DNA of 64,000 bases, from positions 468,089-532,088 of the forward strand of contig NZ_QEHM01000006.1 in assembly GCF_003116585.1 (NCBI RefSeq), in the 5' to 3' direction. Position 1 is the first letter of the stretch, and each line of letters opens with the position of its first letter. Source of the stretch: Albibacillus kandeliae. Its GTDB lineage: Bacteria > Pseudomonadota > Alphaproteobacteria > Rhodobacterales > Rhodobacteraceae. Below are positions 48,289 to 59,335 of this stretch, in pieces. The notes under the pieces are model-generated. The model had not been told where the DNA came from and searched no databases. It was given only the letters and a program-made list of their open reading frames with translations. Position numbers and translations under genes: made by a program.

Positions 48289-49521
48289 TCATTCGCGGCC
48301 CTCCGCTTCCTGGAACGAGCCCTTGTCGGGGCCGTAGTCGGCGCCGTGGCGATTGGGCACGATCCGGCCCGCCAGCAGGTCGAACAGGCCGCCGATGCCC
48401 TTGGGCGCGAAGAGCGTGACCAGAACGAAAGAGAGGCCGAGGATCACCTGCCACCATTCGACCCAGTCGATGCGGTAGAAGCCGAGGTTGACCGAGGGCA
48501 CCTGCCCGCCGGTGAACCATGTCGAGACGAGGCTGACGAAGGCCGCGCCGATCACGGCGCCGTAGAGCCGGCCGCGCCCGCCGATGGCCACCCAGACGGC
48601 GAGGTAGATGGAGGCGATGGGCGCCACCTCGGCCGGGTTGATGATGCCCGCCTGCGGGTAGTAGAGCGCGCCCGCGATCCCGGCGATGACGGCGGTCAGC
48701 ACGAAGATGAAGAGCTTGTAGCCCTCGACCGAGTAGCCGAGGAAGCGCACCCGCGCCTCGTCGTCCCGGATGCCGCGGATGACGGAGCCGAACTTGCCCG
48801 AGACCACCCAGGCCGCAAGTAGGTAGCCGAGCCCGAGCGCCAGCGCCGAGGCCCAGAGGAACCAGATCGAAACCACCGCCTGCGAGGCCTCGACGCCGGG
48901 CAAGTTCTGCAGGCCCGAGAGGCCGTTGTTGCCGCGCAGGCCGGAATCGTTCTGGAACAGGTAGAGCGAGAGCGCGAGGGTCATCGCCTGGGTCAGGATC
49001 GACAGGTAGACGCCGGTCACCCGCGAGCGGAACGCGAGCCAGCCAAAGACCAGCGCCAGCAGGCCGGGGATCAGCACCACGAGGGCCAGCTGGATCACGA
49101 GGCTGTCGGCGAAGGCCCAGACCGGTGGAAATTCGCTGGAGCCGACCACCCCGAAAATCTGGGTGCCGATGGCATCGACAATCTCCTGCTCGGTCGGCGG
49201 GATCGTCGCATTGGCCATAGAGGCGGCGACGATGTCGTGGGTGCGCTGGTACATCAGCCACATGCCGACCATGTAGCCGCCGAGCCCGAAGAAGGCGAAG
49301 TGACCGAGACTGAGAATGCCGGTGTAGCCCCAGACGAGGTCCATCGCCACGGCCACGAGGCAGAGGCAGAGCGTCTTGCCGAGGGTCTTGATGAAGCTGG
49401 TGGAAATCAGCCCGGCGCCGGCCCCCTCGCTCATCACACTAACCACAAGGGTGAAGGCGGCGAGGCAGAGCAGGAAGACGACGACGGAGGGGTTGCGGGC
49501 GAAGAAGCTCTCGCGTCTCAT
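48289..49521 (-). CDS. urtC: Urea ABC transporter permease UrtC
   Basis: 410 residues, membrane permease of the LivM family with about ten segments. GYTGILSLGHFAFFGLGGYMVGMW is the conserved core (positions about 65-88), and RGIRDDEARVRFLGYSVEGYK is the cytoplasmic loop that contacts the ATPases. A 94-base gap separates it from urtD. The C-terminal tail is hydrophilic (HGADYGPDKGSF). Confidence 0.92.
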   Translation of the reverse strand: MRRESFFARNPSVVVFLLCLAAFTLVVSVMSEGAGAGLISTSFIKTLGKTLCLCLVAVAMDLVWGYTGILSLGHFAFFGLGGYMVGMWLMYQRTHDIVAASMANATIPPTEQEIVDAIGTQIFGVVGSSEFPPVWAFADSLVIQLALVVLIPGLLALVFGWLAFRSRVTGVYLSILTQAMTLALSLYLFQNDSGLRGNNGLSGLQNLPGVEASQAVVSIWFLWASALALGLGYLLAAWVVSGKFGSVIRGIRDDEARVRFLGYSVEGYKLFIFVLTAVIAGIAGALYYPQAGIINPAEVAPIASIYLAVWVAIGGRGRLYGAVIGAAFVSLVSTWFTGGQVPSVNLGFYRIDWVEWWQVILGLSFVLVTLFAPKGIGGLFDLLAGRIVPNRHGADYGPDKGSFQEAEGRE

Positions 49522-49584
49522 GCCTCGCCTCCCCTGTCATCGGTCACATTGGGGGCGCTGCCCCCGGGCCTGCGGCCCTCCCCC

Positions 49585-49607
49585 GGGATACTTGCCACCC
49601 GAAGAAG
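49585..49607 (+). repeat. Short dispersed intergenic repeat, copy 3
   Basis: GGGATACTTGCCACCC then GAAGAAG, inside the 138-base gap between urtB and urtC, so within an operon rather than between operons. It matches copies at 296-319 and 2233-2255. Confidence 0.55.
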
Positions 49608-49659
49608 CCGGGGCGCGCGGTCGAGGTTGGCGGGCTTGGGGATATGGAAGGTCATGCGG

Positions 49660-51627
49660 TCAGTCTCCCGCTGCGCGGCCCTTGAGGGCGATGATGCCCC
49701 GGGGACGGAACTGGATGAAGATGATGATGAAGATGATCATGTAGGTCTGGGCGGCCAGCGTATTGGAGGGATTCAGCCATTCGACGCCCTTCTGGAAGAA
49801 GCCGATCATCGCGGCCCCGGCCAGCGTGCCCCAGATGTTGCCCACGCCGCCGACCACCACGGTCATGAAGCTCTGGACGATGTAGTCCTGCCCGAGTTCG
49901 GAGGTGACCTTGGCGAAGAGGCCGATGGCCACCCCGGCGATCCCGGCAATGCCCGAGCCGAGGCCGAAGGTGAGCATGTTGACCTTGTCGGGGTTGATGC
50001 CCATCGAGGCGGCCATGCGCGGGTTCTGGGTGACTGCGCGGGTTTCGAGCCCGAGGCGGGTCTTCTTCATGATGAAGAGGAAGAGGGCGAGGAAGATCAG
50101 CGCGAGCACGAAGATCGCGATGCGGATGTAACTGATCGAGACCACGTCGTTGAGCGTCCAGGCCCCGTCGAGCCACGAGGGCGAGGTCAGCGGGCGGGCC
50201 TGGGTGCCGAAGATGTTCTTGGCGATCTGCTGCAGCGCGATGGAGATCCCGAAGGTGGCGAGCAGGGTTTCCAGCGGCCGGTCGTAGAGCCAGCGGATCA
50301 CCAGCCGTTCCATCGCCACCCCGGCGGCGAAGGTCACCGCGAAGGCCAGCGGCAGCGCGACGAGGATGGATACGGTGTAATTGGGGATCAGCTGCTGCAC
50401 CACGTAGCCGGTGTAGGCGCCCATCATGATGAACTCGCCGTGAGCCATGTTGATCACGCCCATCACACCGAAGGTGATGGCGAGGCCGATGGCGGCGAGG
50501 AAGAAGATCGAGGCCAGCGAGAGCGCGTCGAGCGTCAGGTCGAAGGCCTGGCTGGCGCCGACGTTGAAGGAGATCGCGTCGAGCGCCTCTTCGGCGGCGG
50601 CGGTCACCGCCGGGCTGGCCTCGGCATAGGCGTCGTAGAAGCTGTGGGTGTCGAATGCGGCGTCGATTTCCGCCTCCGAGACGAACGGCGGCGCCTTGCC
50701 CGCCTCGACCAGTGCACGGTAGGCGCGTTCGCGCGCGGCGTCGGTGTTCAGCTGGGCCACCGGCACGCCGCCGACGGACCCGCCGTCGATATTGGCGCCC
50801 AGCGCCGAGAGCATGGCGGCGTTGGTGATCCGGGCCGGGGCCATGTCGGCGGCGACCAGCATCTCGTAGGCGGTGTCGCGCGAGAGATCGCCGCGCCCCG
50901 GTTTCAGCTCGCGGGCGACGTTGGTGCCCTCGGGGATCGCGCCCTCGGAGACCTTGCGGACGGTTGCGACCAGCGGGTTGAGCGTGGCGCGCACGTCGAG
51001 ACCGATGTCACCCGACATCTCCTCGATGGCGGCGAGGCGCGCGGCCTCGTCTTCGTCGAAGCGGATCGTCAGAAGCCGTTCGAGGCGCTGCTTGAGGGCG
51101 AGGATGGCCGGGTCGCTCTCGCCCTCGAGCGAGTCGCGCAGGGGGTCGAGATGCGAAGCCTCGGCGTCGCGCTGGATGGCCTGGAGCGCGTCGCGGCGCA
51201 GGGCCGGATCGGGATCGGTAAGCTGGAAACGCACGAGGGCGGCGGCCAGCAGCGCGCGGATCCCGCTGTTGGGTTTCATCTGCTTGAAGCCGTCGTCGGG
51301 GAATTCCCCGGCGGCTGCGCCGGTGTCGAAATCATGGATGCGGAGCGTGTCGCGGTCGACCTGCTCGGCCCAGAAGAAGAGCCCGTCTTCGTCGCGGACC
51401 CACATCTCCTTGTTCTGCCATTTCTGCAGCACCGTCTGTGCCGCGGCCAGTCCGCTGCCCGCGAGCGCGTCGATGGCCGGGCCGATGGTGGTGCGCGAAC
51501 TCTTGACGATCTCGTCGTGGTATTGCTGCAGCAGGTCCTGCACCGGGGTGCCCTGGGCCGACGCGGGTTGCGGCAGGACCGGGACAAGGAAGATTAGCGC
51601 GGCCAGGACCGCGAACAGATGCCGCAT
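49660..51627 (-). CDS. urtB: Urea ABC transporter permease UrtB with periplasmic N-terminal domain
   Basis: 655 residues. A signal peptide (ending PASAQG) leads to a hydrophilic, helical domain of about 330 residues, then a LivH-type permease with AIGLAITFGVMGVINMAHGEF and MERLVIRWLYDRPLETLLATFG. The extended N-terminus is usual for many proteobacterial UrtB proteins; its role is unknown. It is separated from urtA by 64 bases holding a strong hairpin. Confidence 0.92.
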   Translation of the reverse strand: MRHLFAVLAALIFLVPVLPQPASAQGTPVQDLLQQYHDEIVKSSRTTIGPAIDALAGSGLAAAQTVLQKWQNKEMWVRDEDGLFFWAEQVDRDTLRIHDFDTGAAAGEFPDDGFKQMKPNSGIRALLAAALVRFQLTDPDPALRRDALQAIQRDAEASHLDPLRDSLEGESDPAILALKQRLERLLTIRFDEDEAARLAAIEEMSGDIGLDVRATLNPLVATVRKVSEGAIPEGTNVARELKPGRGDLSRDTAYEMLVAADMAPARITNAAMLSALGANIDGGSVGGVPVAQLNTDAARERAYRALVEAGKAPPFVSEAEIDAAFDTHSFYDAYAEASPAVTAAAEEALDAISFNVGASQAFDLTLDALSLASIFFLAAIGLAITFGVMGVINMAHGEFIMMGAYTGYVVQQLIPNYTVSILVALPLAFAVTFAAGVAMERLVIRWLYDRPLETLLATFGISIALQQIAKNIFGTQARPLTSPSWLDGAWTLNDVVSISYIRIAIFVLALIFLALFLFIMKKTRLGLETRAVTQNPRMAASMGINPDKVNMLTFGLGSGIAGIAGVAIGLFAKVTSELGQDYIVQSFMTVVVGGVGNIWGTLAGAAMIGFFQKGVEWLNPSNTLAAQTYMIIFIIIFIQFRPRGIIALKGRAAGD

Positions 51628-51656
51628 GAATTCGCCTCGGAACTGGAGGAGGAGGC

Positions 51657-51680
51657 GAGAGGGGGCGCGGGCCCCCTCTC
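51657..51680 (-). promoter_or_regulatory. Strong hairpin between urtA and urtB
   Basis: GAGAGGGGG pairs with CCCCCTCTC (9 bp, six-base loop), 12 bases after the urtA stop and with no U run. It is likely to stabilise urtA mRNA or partly terminate, so that the binding protein is made in excess. Confidence 0.65.
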
Positions 51681-51691
51681 ACGGGTTCAGA

Positions 51692-52975
51692 TCAGTAGTT
51701 GGACTTCAGCTGAACGCAGGTCTTGGTGTCGGTGTTGTACATGCCGCACTTGAGCTCGGCCCAGTCGGATTCCAGCACGGCCGATTCCGGCAGGAAGTCG
51801 GTCCAGGCGTCGCCCGGCACCGGGTCGGTCTGGCTGATGATGTCGAACTGGCCATCGGCCTGGATCTCGCCGATCAGCACCGGCTTGGTCAGGTGGTGGT
51901 TCGCCAGCATCTCGGCTTCGCCGCCGGTCAGGTTGGGGAACTTCTGGCCGACCATTGCGTCGATCACCGGGTCCACTTCGGTGGTGCCGGCCTGCTCGAC
52001 CGCGTTCACCCACATGTTGAACCCGATGTAGTGAGCTTCCATCGGGTCGTTGGTCACGCGCTTTTCGTCGCCGATGAAGGCATGCCATGCCTTGATGAAC
52101 TCGGCGTTCTCGGGCGCGTCGGAGGACATGAAGTAGTTCCACGCGGCCAGGTGGCCGACGAGGTTGGTGGTGTCGAGACCAGAGAGCTCTTCTTCACCCA
52201 CCGAGAAGGCCACCACCGGGATATCGTCGGCCGAGATGCCTGCGGCGGCGAGTTCCTTGTAGAAGCCGATGTTGGCGTCGCCGTTGATGGTCGAGATCAC
52301 GCCGACCTTCTTGCCGTCAGCGCCTAGCGCCACGACGTCGGAGACGATCTTGGACCAGTCGGAGTGACCGAACGGGGTGTAGTTGACGAAGATGTCTTCC
52401 TTGGCGATGCCCTTCTGCTGGAGATAGGACTCGAGGATGTTGTTGGTGGTCCGCGGGTAGACGTAGTCGGTGCCGAGCAGGGCGAACTTCTCGACGCCCA
52501 GTTCCTCGAGGTAGTAGTCCACCGCCGGGATCGCCTGCTGGTTCGGCGCGGCGCCGGTGTAGAACACGTTCTTGGAGCTTTCCTCGCCCTCGTACTGGAC
52601 CGGGTAGAACAGCAGGCCGTTCAGTTCCTCGATCACCGGCAGCACCGATTTGCGCGACACGGAGGTCCAGCAGCCGAACATGACGTCGACCTTGTCGACG
52701 GTCAGCAGTTCGCGGGCCTTTTCGGCGAAGAGCGGCCAGTCGGAGGCCGGATCGACGACGACGGCTTCGAGCTTCTTGCCGAGGACGCCGCCCTTCTTGT
52801 TCTGCTCGTCGATGAGCATCAGCATGGTGTCTTTGAGAGTTGTTTCGGAAATGGCCATCGTGCCCGACAGCGAGTGAAGAACACCGACCTTGATGGTGTC
52901 TTCCTGAGCCAGGGCGGGCATCGCGCAAATCCCCAGGGCCAGCGAGCCGGCCAGCGCAGATTTCAAGAATGTCAT
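51692..52975 (-). CDS. urtA: Urea ABC transporter substrate-binding protein UrtA
   Basis: 427 residues with a signal peptide of about 24 residues ending MPALAQ. The mature part is a Leu/Ile/Val-type binding fold with the UrtA markers IKVGVLHSLSGTMAISE, MFGCWTSVSRKSVLPV and FYPVQYEGEESSKN. It binds urea in the periplasm. The start at 52975 is taken because it gives the complete signal peptide; nine more residues are open upstream. It is the first gene of urtABCDE, divergent from ureD. Confidence 0.93.
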   Translation of the reverse strand: MTFLKSALAGSLALGICAMPALAQEDTIKVGVLHSLSGTMAISETTLKDTMLMLIDEQNKKGGVLGKKLEAVVVDPASDWPLFAEKARELLTVDKVDVMFGCWTSVSRKSVLPVIEELNGLLFYPVQYEGEESSKNVFYTGAAPNQQAIPAVDYYLEELGVEKFALLGTDYVYPRTTNNILESYLQQKGIAKEDIFVNYTPFGHSDWSKIVSDVVALGADGKKVGVISTINGDANIGFYKELAAAGISADDIPVVAFSVGEEELSGLDTTNLVGHLAAWNYFMSSDAPENAEFIKAWHAFIGDEKRVTNDPMEAHYIGFNMWVNAVEQAGTTEVDPVIDAMVGQKFPNLTGGEAEMLANHHLTKPVLIGEIQADGQFDIISQTDPVPGDAWTDFLPESAVLESDWAELKCGMYNTDTKTCVQLKSNY

Positions 52976-53391
52976 AGAATTCCTCCTTACGGAGAGACGC
53001 ACGCACCTAAGCCTTGCACTGCAAGGCCTGGGTACCCAAATTCCCCCCGTAACGTTTTTATCGTTGCACCCGTGTGGCGCGTCGCATCGTTGTCCAGAGT
53101 CTGCGATGCGTCACACACCTGCCCCGCGCTCTCACGCCGAGCCAGGCAAGCGTATGGAATGCGCCGGGATGCCCTCGCGGCAACAAGGACCGCAAGCATT
53201 GCCTCCTGATTGCGCTCGCCTGATTAAATGTTGTGCGCACCTCCCGACATCGCTCAATATTTAGGCTATGCTGGCGCTGATCGGCGCAATCAGGCCGATT
53301 CTGCCGTGTATTTGGGCCAATGTCGCCGCATGGCTTTTGTCCGGGTCCTAGGCCCGTCGACCCGTCGCGGGGCGATCCCGGAGGCAAGCGA
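52976..53391. other. Divergent control region between urtA and ureD
   Basis: 416 bases without a gene. A perfect palindrome GCCTTGCA-C-TGCAAGGC lies at 53011-53027, 36-52 bases before the urtA start, and an inverted repeat CGCATCG..CGATGCG at 53083-53110. I could not find a convincing sigma-54 promoter or a clear NtrC site, though nitrogen control is expected here. GGAGG at 53380-53384 is the ureD ribosome site. Confidence 0.55.
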
Positions 53392-54243
53392 ATGGAGGAG
53401 CGCGCCATCACTCTCACGACCTCTTTCGCCCCGGCCGAAACGGTGCCGCGCCAGCCCCGGGCGATCGGCGCGCTGCGGGTATCCAGCAAGCGGCTGGGCG
53501 AGCGCTCGGTGATCGGCGACCTTTACCAGTCCGGCGCGTCTAAGCTGCTGTGGCCGCGTACGGCGTCGGGACTAACGGGCGTCATGCTGAACACCGCGGG
53601 CGGCGTGACCGGCGGTGACCGGTTCGAGATCGAGGCGCGGGCCGGGGTCGGGAGCCGCCTGACCCTGACGACACAGGCGGCGGAACGCATCTATCGCGCG
53701 CAGCCGGGCGAAGTCGGCTCGATCCGGACCCGGCTGACGGTCGAGGCGGGCGGGCGCATCGACTGGCTGCCGCAGGAAACCATCCTGTTCGACCACTCGG
53801 CCCTGCGCCGCAGCCTGTCAGCGGAACTGGCCGGGGACGCACGCCTGTTACTGGTCGAGCCCGTCATCTTCGGGCGCATCGCCATGGGCGAGGAGACCCG
53901 GGAGGGGCTGTTTCACGACCGCATCGAGATCCGCCGTGAGGGTGCGCTGGTCTTTGCCGACGCCACCCGGCTGGGCGGCGCCATTGCCGCGCATCTTGAC
54001 GCCGGTCCGATCGCGGGCGGTGCGCGGGCGCTGGCCACCCTTGTCTTTGCCGCGCCCGATGCCGAGCGCCTGCTGGCCCCGCTGCGCGCCTTGTTGCCCC
54101 CCACCGGTGGCGCGAGCCTGATCCGGCCCGGTCTGCTTTTCGCCCGGATGGTGGCGCCGGACAGTTATCTTTTGCGCCAGAGCCTGCTGCCGGTTATCGA
54201 ATTGCTGCAGGACGCCCCCATTCCAAGAACCTGGACGATATGA
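53392..54243 (+). CDS. ureD: Urease accessory protein UreD
   Basis: 283 residues. UreD (UreH) scaffolds UreF and UreG on the apo-urease and helps deliver nickel. Family blocks visible are LMNTAGG-like ([14 protein letters not shown]), [11 protein letters not shown] and [16 protein letters not shown]. The ATG at 53392 has GGAGG seven bases before it; the longer frame upstream is control region. The ureA gene starts two bases after its stop. Confidence 0.93.
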   Translation: MEERAITLTTSFAPAETVPRQPRAIGALRVSSKRLGERSVIGDLYQSGASKLLWPRTASGLTGVMLNTAGGVTGGDRFEIEARAGVGSRLTLTTQAAERIYRAQPGEVGSIRTRLTVEAGGRIDWLPQETILFDHSALRRSLSAELAGDARLLLVEPVIFGRIAMGEETREGLFHDRIEIRREGALVFADATRLGGAIAAHLDAGPIAGGARALATLVFAAPDAERLLAPLRALLPPTGGASLIRPGLLFARMVAPDSYLLRQSLLPVIELLQDAPIPRTWTI

Positions 54244-54244
54244 C

Positions 54245-54547
54245 ATGCAACTGACCCCCAGAGAAAAAGACAAGCTGCTGGTCGCGATGGCTGCCGAGGT
54301 CGCCCGCAAGAGACTGGCGCGCGGCGTCAAGCTGAACCATCCGGAAGCCATCGCGCTGATTACCGATGCGGTTGTCGAAGGCGCGCGGGACGGACGGTCG
54401 GTGGCCGAGATGATGGAGGCCGGTGCGCAGGTGATCACCCGCGAGCAATGCATGGAAGGCGTGCCCGAGATGATCCACGATGTTCAGGTCGAAGCCACCT
54501 TTCCCGACGGGACCAAGCTGGTGACCGTCCACAACCCGATCCGCTGA
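54245..54547 (+). CDS. ureA: Urease gamma subunit
   Basis: 100 residues, standard length. The start [22 protein letters not shown], and the C-terminal [14 protein letters not shown] are all conserved. It is a structural subunit of the (alpha-beta-gamma)3 urease. It follows ureD directly. Confidence 0.96.
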   Translation: MQLTPREKDKLLVAMAAEVARKRLARGVKLNHPEAIALITDAVVEGARDGRSVAEMMEAGAQVITREQCMEGVPEMIHDVQVEATFPDGTKLVTVHNPIR

Positions 54548-54570
54548 ATCCCGTTTCGAGAGGACCCCAC

Positions 54571-55146
54571 ATGAAACGCCTGCTTCCTGCCCTCGTCGCT
54601 GCCCTGCTCTCTGCCGGTCCGGCACTGGCCCACCTGCGCCCCGAAGAGCACGGGTCTTTCGCCGCGGGGCTCAGCCATCCGGTGTTCGGTGCCGACCATG
54701 TCCTTGCCATGGTTGCGGTCGGCCTCTGGGCCGCGATGCTCGGCGGGCGGGCGGTCTGGGCGATGCCCTCGGCCTTTGTCGCGGCAATGACCGGCGGCTT
54801 CGTGCTGGCGCTGGCCGGGGTCGGCCTGCCCTTCGTCGAGCCCGCCATCCTCGCCTCGGTCATCGTGCTGGGCGCGCTGATCGCGCTTTCGGTGCGCCTG
54901 CCCGCCGCGGCGGCGACCGCGCTGGTCGCGGGCTTCGCGGTGTTCCACGGCCACGCCCACGGCGCCGAGATCGGCGGGGCAAGCGCCGCAACCTACCTGG
55001 CGGGCTTCGCCCTTGCCACGGCGGCGCTGCACGGGGTTGGCCTGGTGCTTGGCTGGACGCTGCACCGCCTCGCCCCCGCCTCGGTCGCGCGCGGCGCGGG
55101 CAGCGCCGTGGCGCTTGCCGGTTGCGCCCTGGCACTGGCCGGCTGA
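54571..55146 (+). CDS. ureJ: HupE/UreJ family membrane protein
   Basis: 191 residues with a signal-like first segment (ending GPALAH) and about six membrane helices. [18 protein letters not shown] is the HupE/UreJ signature with its His/Asp metal-binding pattern, and a second His pair is in FHGHAHG. These proteins are thought to import nickel (or cobalt) for the enzyme encoded beside them, which here is urease. It lies 23 bases after ureA and 11 before ureB. Confidence 0.9.
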   Translation: MKRLLPALVAALLSAGPALAHLRPEEHGSFAAGLSHPVFGADHVLAMVAVGLWAAMLGGRAVWAMPSAFVAAMTGGFVLALAGVGLPFVEPAILASVIVLGALIALSVRLPAAAATALVAGFAVFHGHAHGAEIGGASAATYLAGFALATAALHGVGLVLGWTLHRLAPASVARGAGSAVALAGCALALAG

Positions 55147-55157
55147 GGGAGGCGCAG

Positions 55158-55463
55158 ATGATCCCCGGAGAAGTCTTTCCCGCCGCCGGCTCGCTGACCT
55201 TGAACGAGGGGCGCTCGGCCCTGACCGTGGAGGTCGCCAATACCGGCGACCGCCCGGTGCAGGTCGGCTCGCACTATCATTTCGCCGAGACCAACCCCGC
55301 GCTCGACTTTGACCGCGACGCGGCGCGCGGCATGCGGCTGGACATCGCCGCCGGGACCGCGGTGCGCTTCGAGCCCGGTCAGCGGCGCACGGTAAACTTG
55401 ATCCCGATGTCCGGTGCGCGCCGGATTTTCGGCTTTAACCAGGCCGTCATGGGCGATCTCTGA
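55158..55463 (+). CDS. ureB: Urease beta subunit
   Basis: 101 residues. [41 protein letters not shown] and the C-terminal [12 protein letters not shown] are diagnostic of UreB. GGAGGCGC precedes the start. In most species ureC follows at once; here three unrelated genes intervene before ureC at 57160. Confidence 0.96.
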   Translation: MIPGEVFPAAGSLTLNEGRSALTVEVANTGDRPVQVGSHYHFAETNPALDFDRDAARGMRLDIAAGTAVRFEPGQRRTVNLIPMSGARRIFGFNQAVMGDL

Positions 55464-55559
55464 TCGCCCGCGACCAATCGAGAAACGGGGGCAAGAGGAA
55501 GGGCAGTATTTCGACAACCGTCCGCATGAATTTCAGCGGAGAACCAGGGAGATAGAGAA

Positions 55560-56375
55560 ATGTGTCATGTTTGCGTGATCGAGAACGTAAAGAAATCCAT
55601 GATGTCGCGCCGCGACCTGTTCCGGGGCGCCGCCGCGACCGGGATGGCCGCCGTGGCCGCCGGGGTGACCACCGCACGCCCTGCCCTTGCCCAGTCCAGC
55701 GGCAAGGTCGTCGATCTGACCCATACCTATGACGGGGCCTTTCCGACCTTCGACGGCAACCCCGGCATCCTTTACGAGGAGGCGGTCAATTTCGAACAGA
55801 ACGGCTATCAGCTCTGGAAGCTCACCATTTTCGAGCACACCGGAACCCATATCGACGCGCCGCTGCACTTCTCCAAGGACGGAACCTCGGTGGCCGAACT
55901 CGAGCCCGCCAGCCTCGTCTGCCCACTCTGCATCATCGACATCAAGGCGAAGGCCGCAGAGGATGCCAATGCGATGGTGGAAGCCGAGGATATCGAGGCC
56001 TGGATCAGTGCCAACGGCGATATTCCCGAAGGCGCCTGCGTCGCGATGAACTCGGGCTGGGCGCCCAAGGTGACCGAGGAAGCCTATCGCAACACGCCCG
56101 ACGGCAACTTCGCCTTTCCCGGTTTCGCCAAGGGCGCGACCGACATGCTGCTCGAGATGGGTGCGGGCTCCATCGGGGTCGACACACTCTCGCTCGACCC
56201 GGGCAACTCCGCCGACTTTGCCGTGCACTTCTCGTGGCTGCCTGCGGGCCGCTTCGGGATCGAGAACCTCGCCAACCTCGACGAACTGCCCGCCACCGGG
56301 GCGACCTTGTTCGTCGGGGCCCCGAAACACGCGAAGGGCACCGGTGGACCGGCCCGCGTCATGGCCGTGATGTAG
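55560..56375 (+). CDS. Cyclase-family metal-dependent hydrolase, Tat-exported
   Basis: 271 residues. A twin-arginine signal (SRRDLFRGAAATG..PALAQ, residues 16-45) precedes a cyclase/kynurenine-formamidase-type domain. The metal-binding HxGTHxDxPxHF is complete: HTGTHIDAPLHF at 93-104. It would hydrolyse an amide, formamide or lactone in the periplasm. Position inside the urease operon, between ureB and ureC, suggests it acts on a nitrogen compound that yields urea, ammonia or carbamoyl groups; this is inference. The CMD-like gene starts three bases after its stop. Confidence 0.8.
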   Translation: MCHVCVIENVKKSMMSRRDLFRGAAATGMAAVAAGVTTARPALAQSSGKVVDLTHTYDGAFPTFDGNPGILYEEAVNFEQNGYQLWKLTIFEHTGTHIDAPLHFSKDGTSVAELEPASLVCPLCIIDIKAKAAEDANAMVEAEDIEAWISANGDIPEGACVAMNSGWAPKVTEEAYRNTPDGNFAFPGFAKGATDMLLEMGAGSIGVDTLSLDPGNSADFAVHFSWLPAGRFGIENLANLDELPATGATLFVGAPKHAKGTGGPARVMAVM

Positions 56376-56378
56376 ACA

Positions 56379-56774
56379 ATGGGAACTGTCCCCCTCCTGA
56401 GTGACGATGCGCTGAGCGACGAGGCGCACGCCGTGTTCGCCGATATCCGTGCCACCCGAGGCACGGACTACGTGAACAACTTCTGGCGCGCGCTGGCGCA
56501 TGACCCCGCGCAACTGAAGGCAACGTGGGAGCGGATCAAGGAGGTCATGGCCCCCGGGGCACTGGACCCGCTGGTCAAGGAGATGGTCTACGTGGCCGTC
56601 TCCACCGCCAACAGCTGCTCTTACTGCGTCCACTCCCACACCGCCGCTGCCCGCGCCAAGGGCATGACGGACGAGATGTACGCCGAGCTGCTCAGGGTCA
56701 TCGCGCTGGCCTCGCAGACCAACGGGCTGGTCACGGCCATGCAGGTGGAGGTCGACGATGCCTTCAAGGCGTGA
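56379..56774 (+). CDS. AhpD/carboxymuconolactone-decarboxylase-like protein
   Basis: 131 residues. The redox motif CxxCxxxH is present as CSYCVHSH (Cys80, Cys83, His87), as in AhpD-like alkylhydroperoxidases. No signal peptide. It follows the cyclase gene almost directly and may detoxify a product, or reduce peroxide or a thiol-linked intermediate. The family's in vivo substrate cannot be told from sequence. Confidence 0.82.
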   Translation: MGTVPLLSDDALSDEAHAVFADIRATRGTDYVNNFWRALAHDPAQLKATWERIKEVMAPGALDPLVKEMVYVAVSTANSCSYCVHSHTAAARAKGMTDEMYAELLRVIALASQTNGLVTAMQVEVDDAFKA

Positions 56775-56795
56775 CACCGGCGAAAGTGTTCCGGC

Positions 56796-57140
56796 ATGAG
56801 GTATCGCACCCCCACCCCGATGGACCTGGTCGCCATGCAAGTCGATTTTGCGCGGGCCTGGACCAGCGCCGCCATGATGATGATGGAGGCGCAGGCGGTG
56901 GTGAACATGCGGATGCTGGGGCTCTTCGGCCTCTGGTCCGTCGCCCCCTCGGAAAAGCGCCGCATGGTCGAGGAAAAGCTGCCCGCCTACAGCCGGGCGG
57001 TCATGGCGGGCGCCCGCGCCGCCGCTGCGGGCAAGTCCCCCGGCAAGACGCTGGAGGCCACCGTGATCCCGCTGCGGCGCAAGACCAAATCCAATGTTCG
57101 CCGGCTCGCCCAACGCGGGCCGCGCCTTCCCAAGACCTGA
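56796..57140 (+). CDS. Small 'antifreeze'-annotated protein of Rhodobacteraceae
   Basis: 114 residues. The N-terminal half is an amphipathic Met/Ala-rich helix ([22 protein letters not shown]), given here as residues about 21-42, and the C-terminal half is strongly basic ([16 protein letters not shown]). Homologs in this family are labelled 'antifreeze protein' in public annotation without good evidence. The pattern is more like a phasin or a nucleic-acid- or membrane-binding protein. It is the last of three inserted genes; ureC starts 19 bases later. Confidence 0.7.
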   Translation: MRYRTPTPMDLVAMQVDFARAWTSAAMMMMEAQAVVNMRMLGLFGLWSVAPSEKRRMVEEKLPAYSRAVMAGARAAAAGKSPGKTLEATVIPLRRKTKSNVRRLAQRGPRLPKT

Positions 57141-57159
57141 TCAGATCCAAGGACATCCC

Positions 57160-58899
<1,740 letters not shown>

Positions 58900-58945
58900 G
58901 ACAAGGCGTTGCGAGAAAATTGCTGCACTTGCATAACACACATGC

Positions 58946-58985
58946 TGCAATTGCATTGGTCAGGGCAGCCATGCTGACCTATTAT
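58946..58985 (+). promoter_or_regulatory. Putative promoter and palindromes upstream of DUF1127 gene
   Basis: TGCAATTGCA (58946-58955) is a perfect palindrome. TTGGTC (58956-58961) and TATTAT (58980-58985) are -35/-10-like hexamers 18 bases apart, with GGTCAG..CTGACC (58959-58979) forming an inverted repeat between them. This suggests an internal promoter in the urease cluster. Confidence 0.5.
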
Positions 58986-59031
58986 CGTGAGCAGGGGAGG
59001 GAACCTGGGATACAAACCAAAGAGGTTTCCA

Positions 59032-59244
59032 ATGGCCGTCACGACAAGCAAAACCGCAGACCAGCCGATTTTCGAGAGCGTCTTCAACGCCGTGGCACAT
59101 GCGTTCAGCTGCTACGTGCAGAAGGCATCGCGCGCCGATCAGGTCGCCCGCCTGAACGACAAAAGCGACGAGGAACTGGCCAAGATGGGCCTGCGCCGCG
59201 AGGATATTCCGCGCTACGTCTTCCGCGACCTGCTCCACATCTGA
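59032..59244 (+). CDS. DUF1127-family small protein
   Basis: 70 residues. The C-terminal part (DQVARLNDKSDEELAKMGLRREDIPRYVFRDLL, positions about 36-68) is the YjiS/DUF1127 motif common in alphaproteobacteria, where such proteins affect phosphate, carbon and small-RNA metabolism. AGAGG precedes the ATG at 59032. It has its own likely promoter and interrupts the urease gene order, so a direct urease role is doubtful. Confidence 0.8.
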   Translation: MAVTTSKTADQPIFESVFNAVAHAFSCYVQKASRADQVARLNDKSDEELAKMGLRREDIPRYVFRDLLHI

Positions 59245-59335
59245 GCGCGTTACCCCGGCGTGCAGCCTGCGCATTTCGCTGTTGCGCGCCGACAAAAACG
59301 ATAAACTGCCCGCGCACCAGCGAAGGAGCGCGGAC

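Noticed and set aside
49237..51597. 786-residue open frame opposite urtB and urtC
   Set aside because: It is antisense to two clear transporter genes and has the His/Asp/Gly/Arg-rich composition of GC-rich shadow frames.
49660..51627. UrtB as an unusual fusion protein
   Set aside because: The long periplasmic N-terminus is known in many proteobacterial UrtB proteins.
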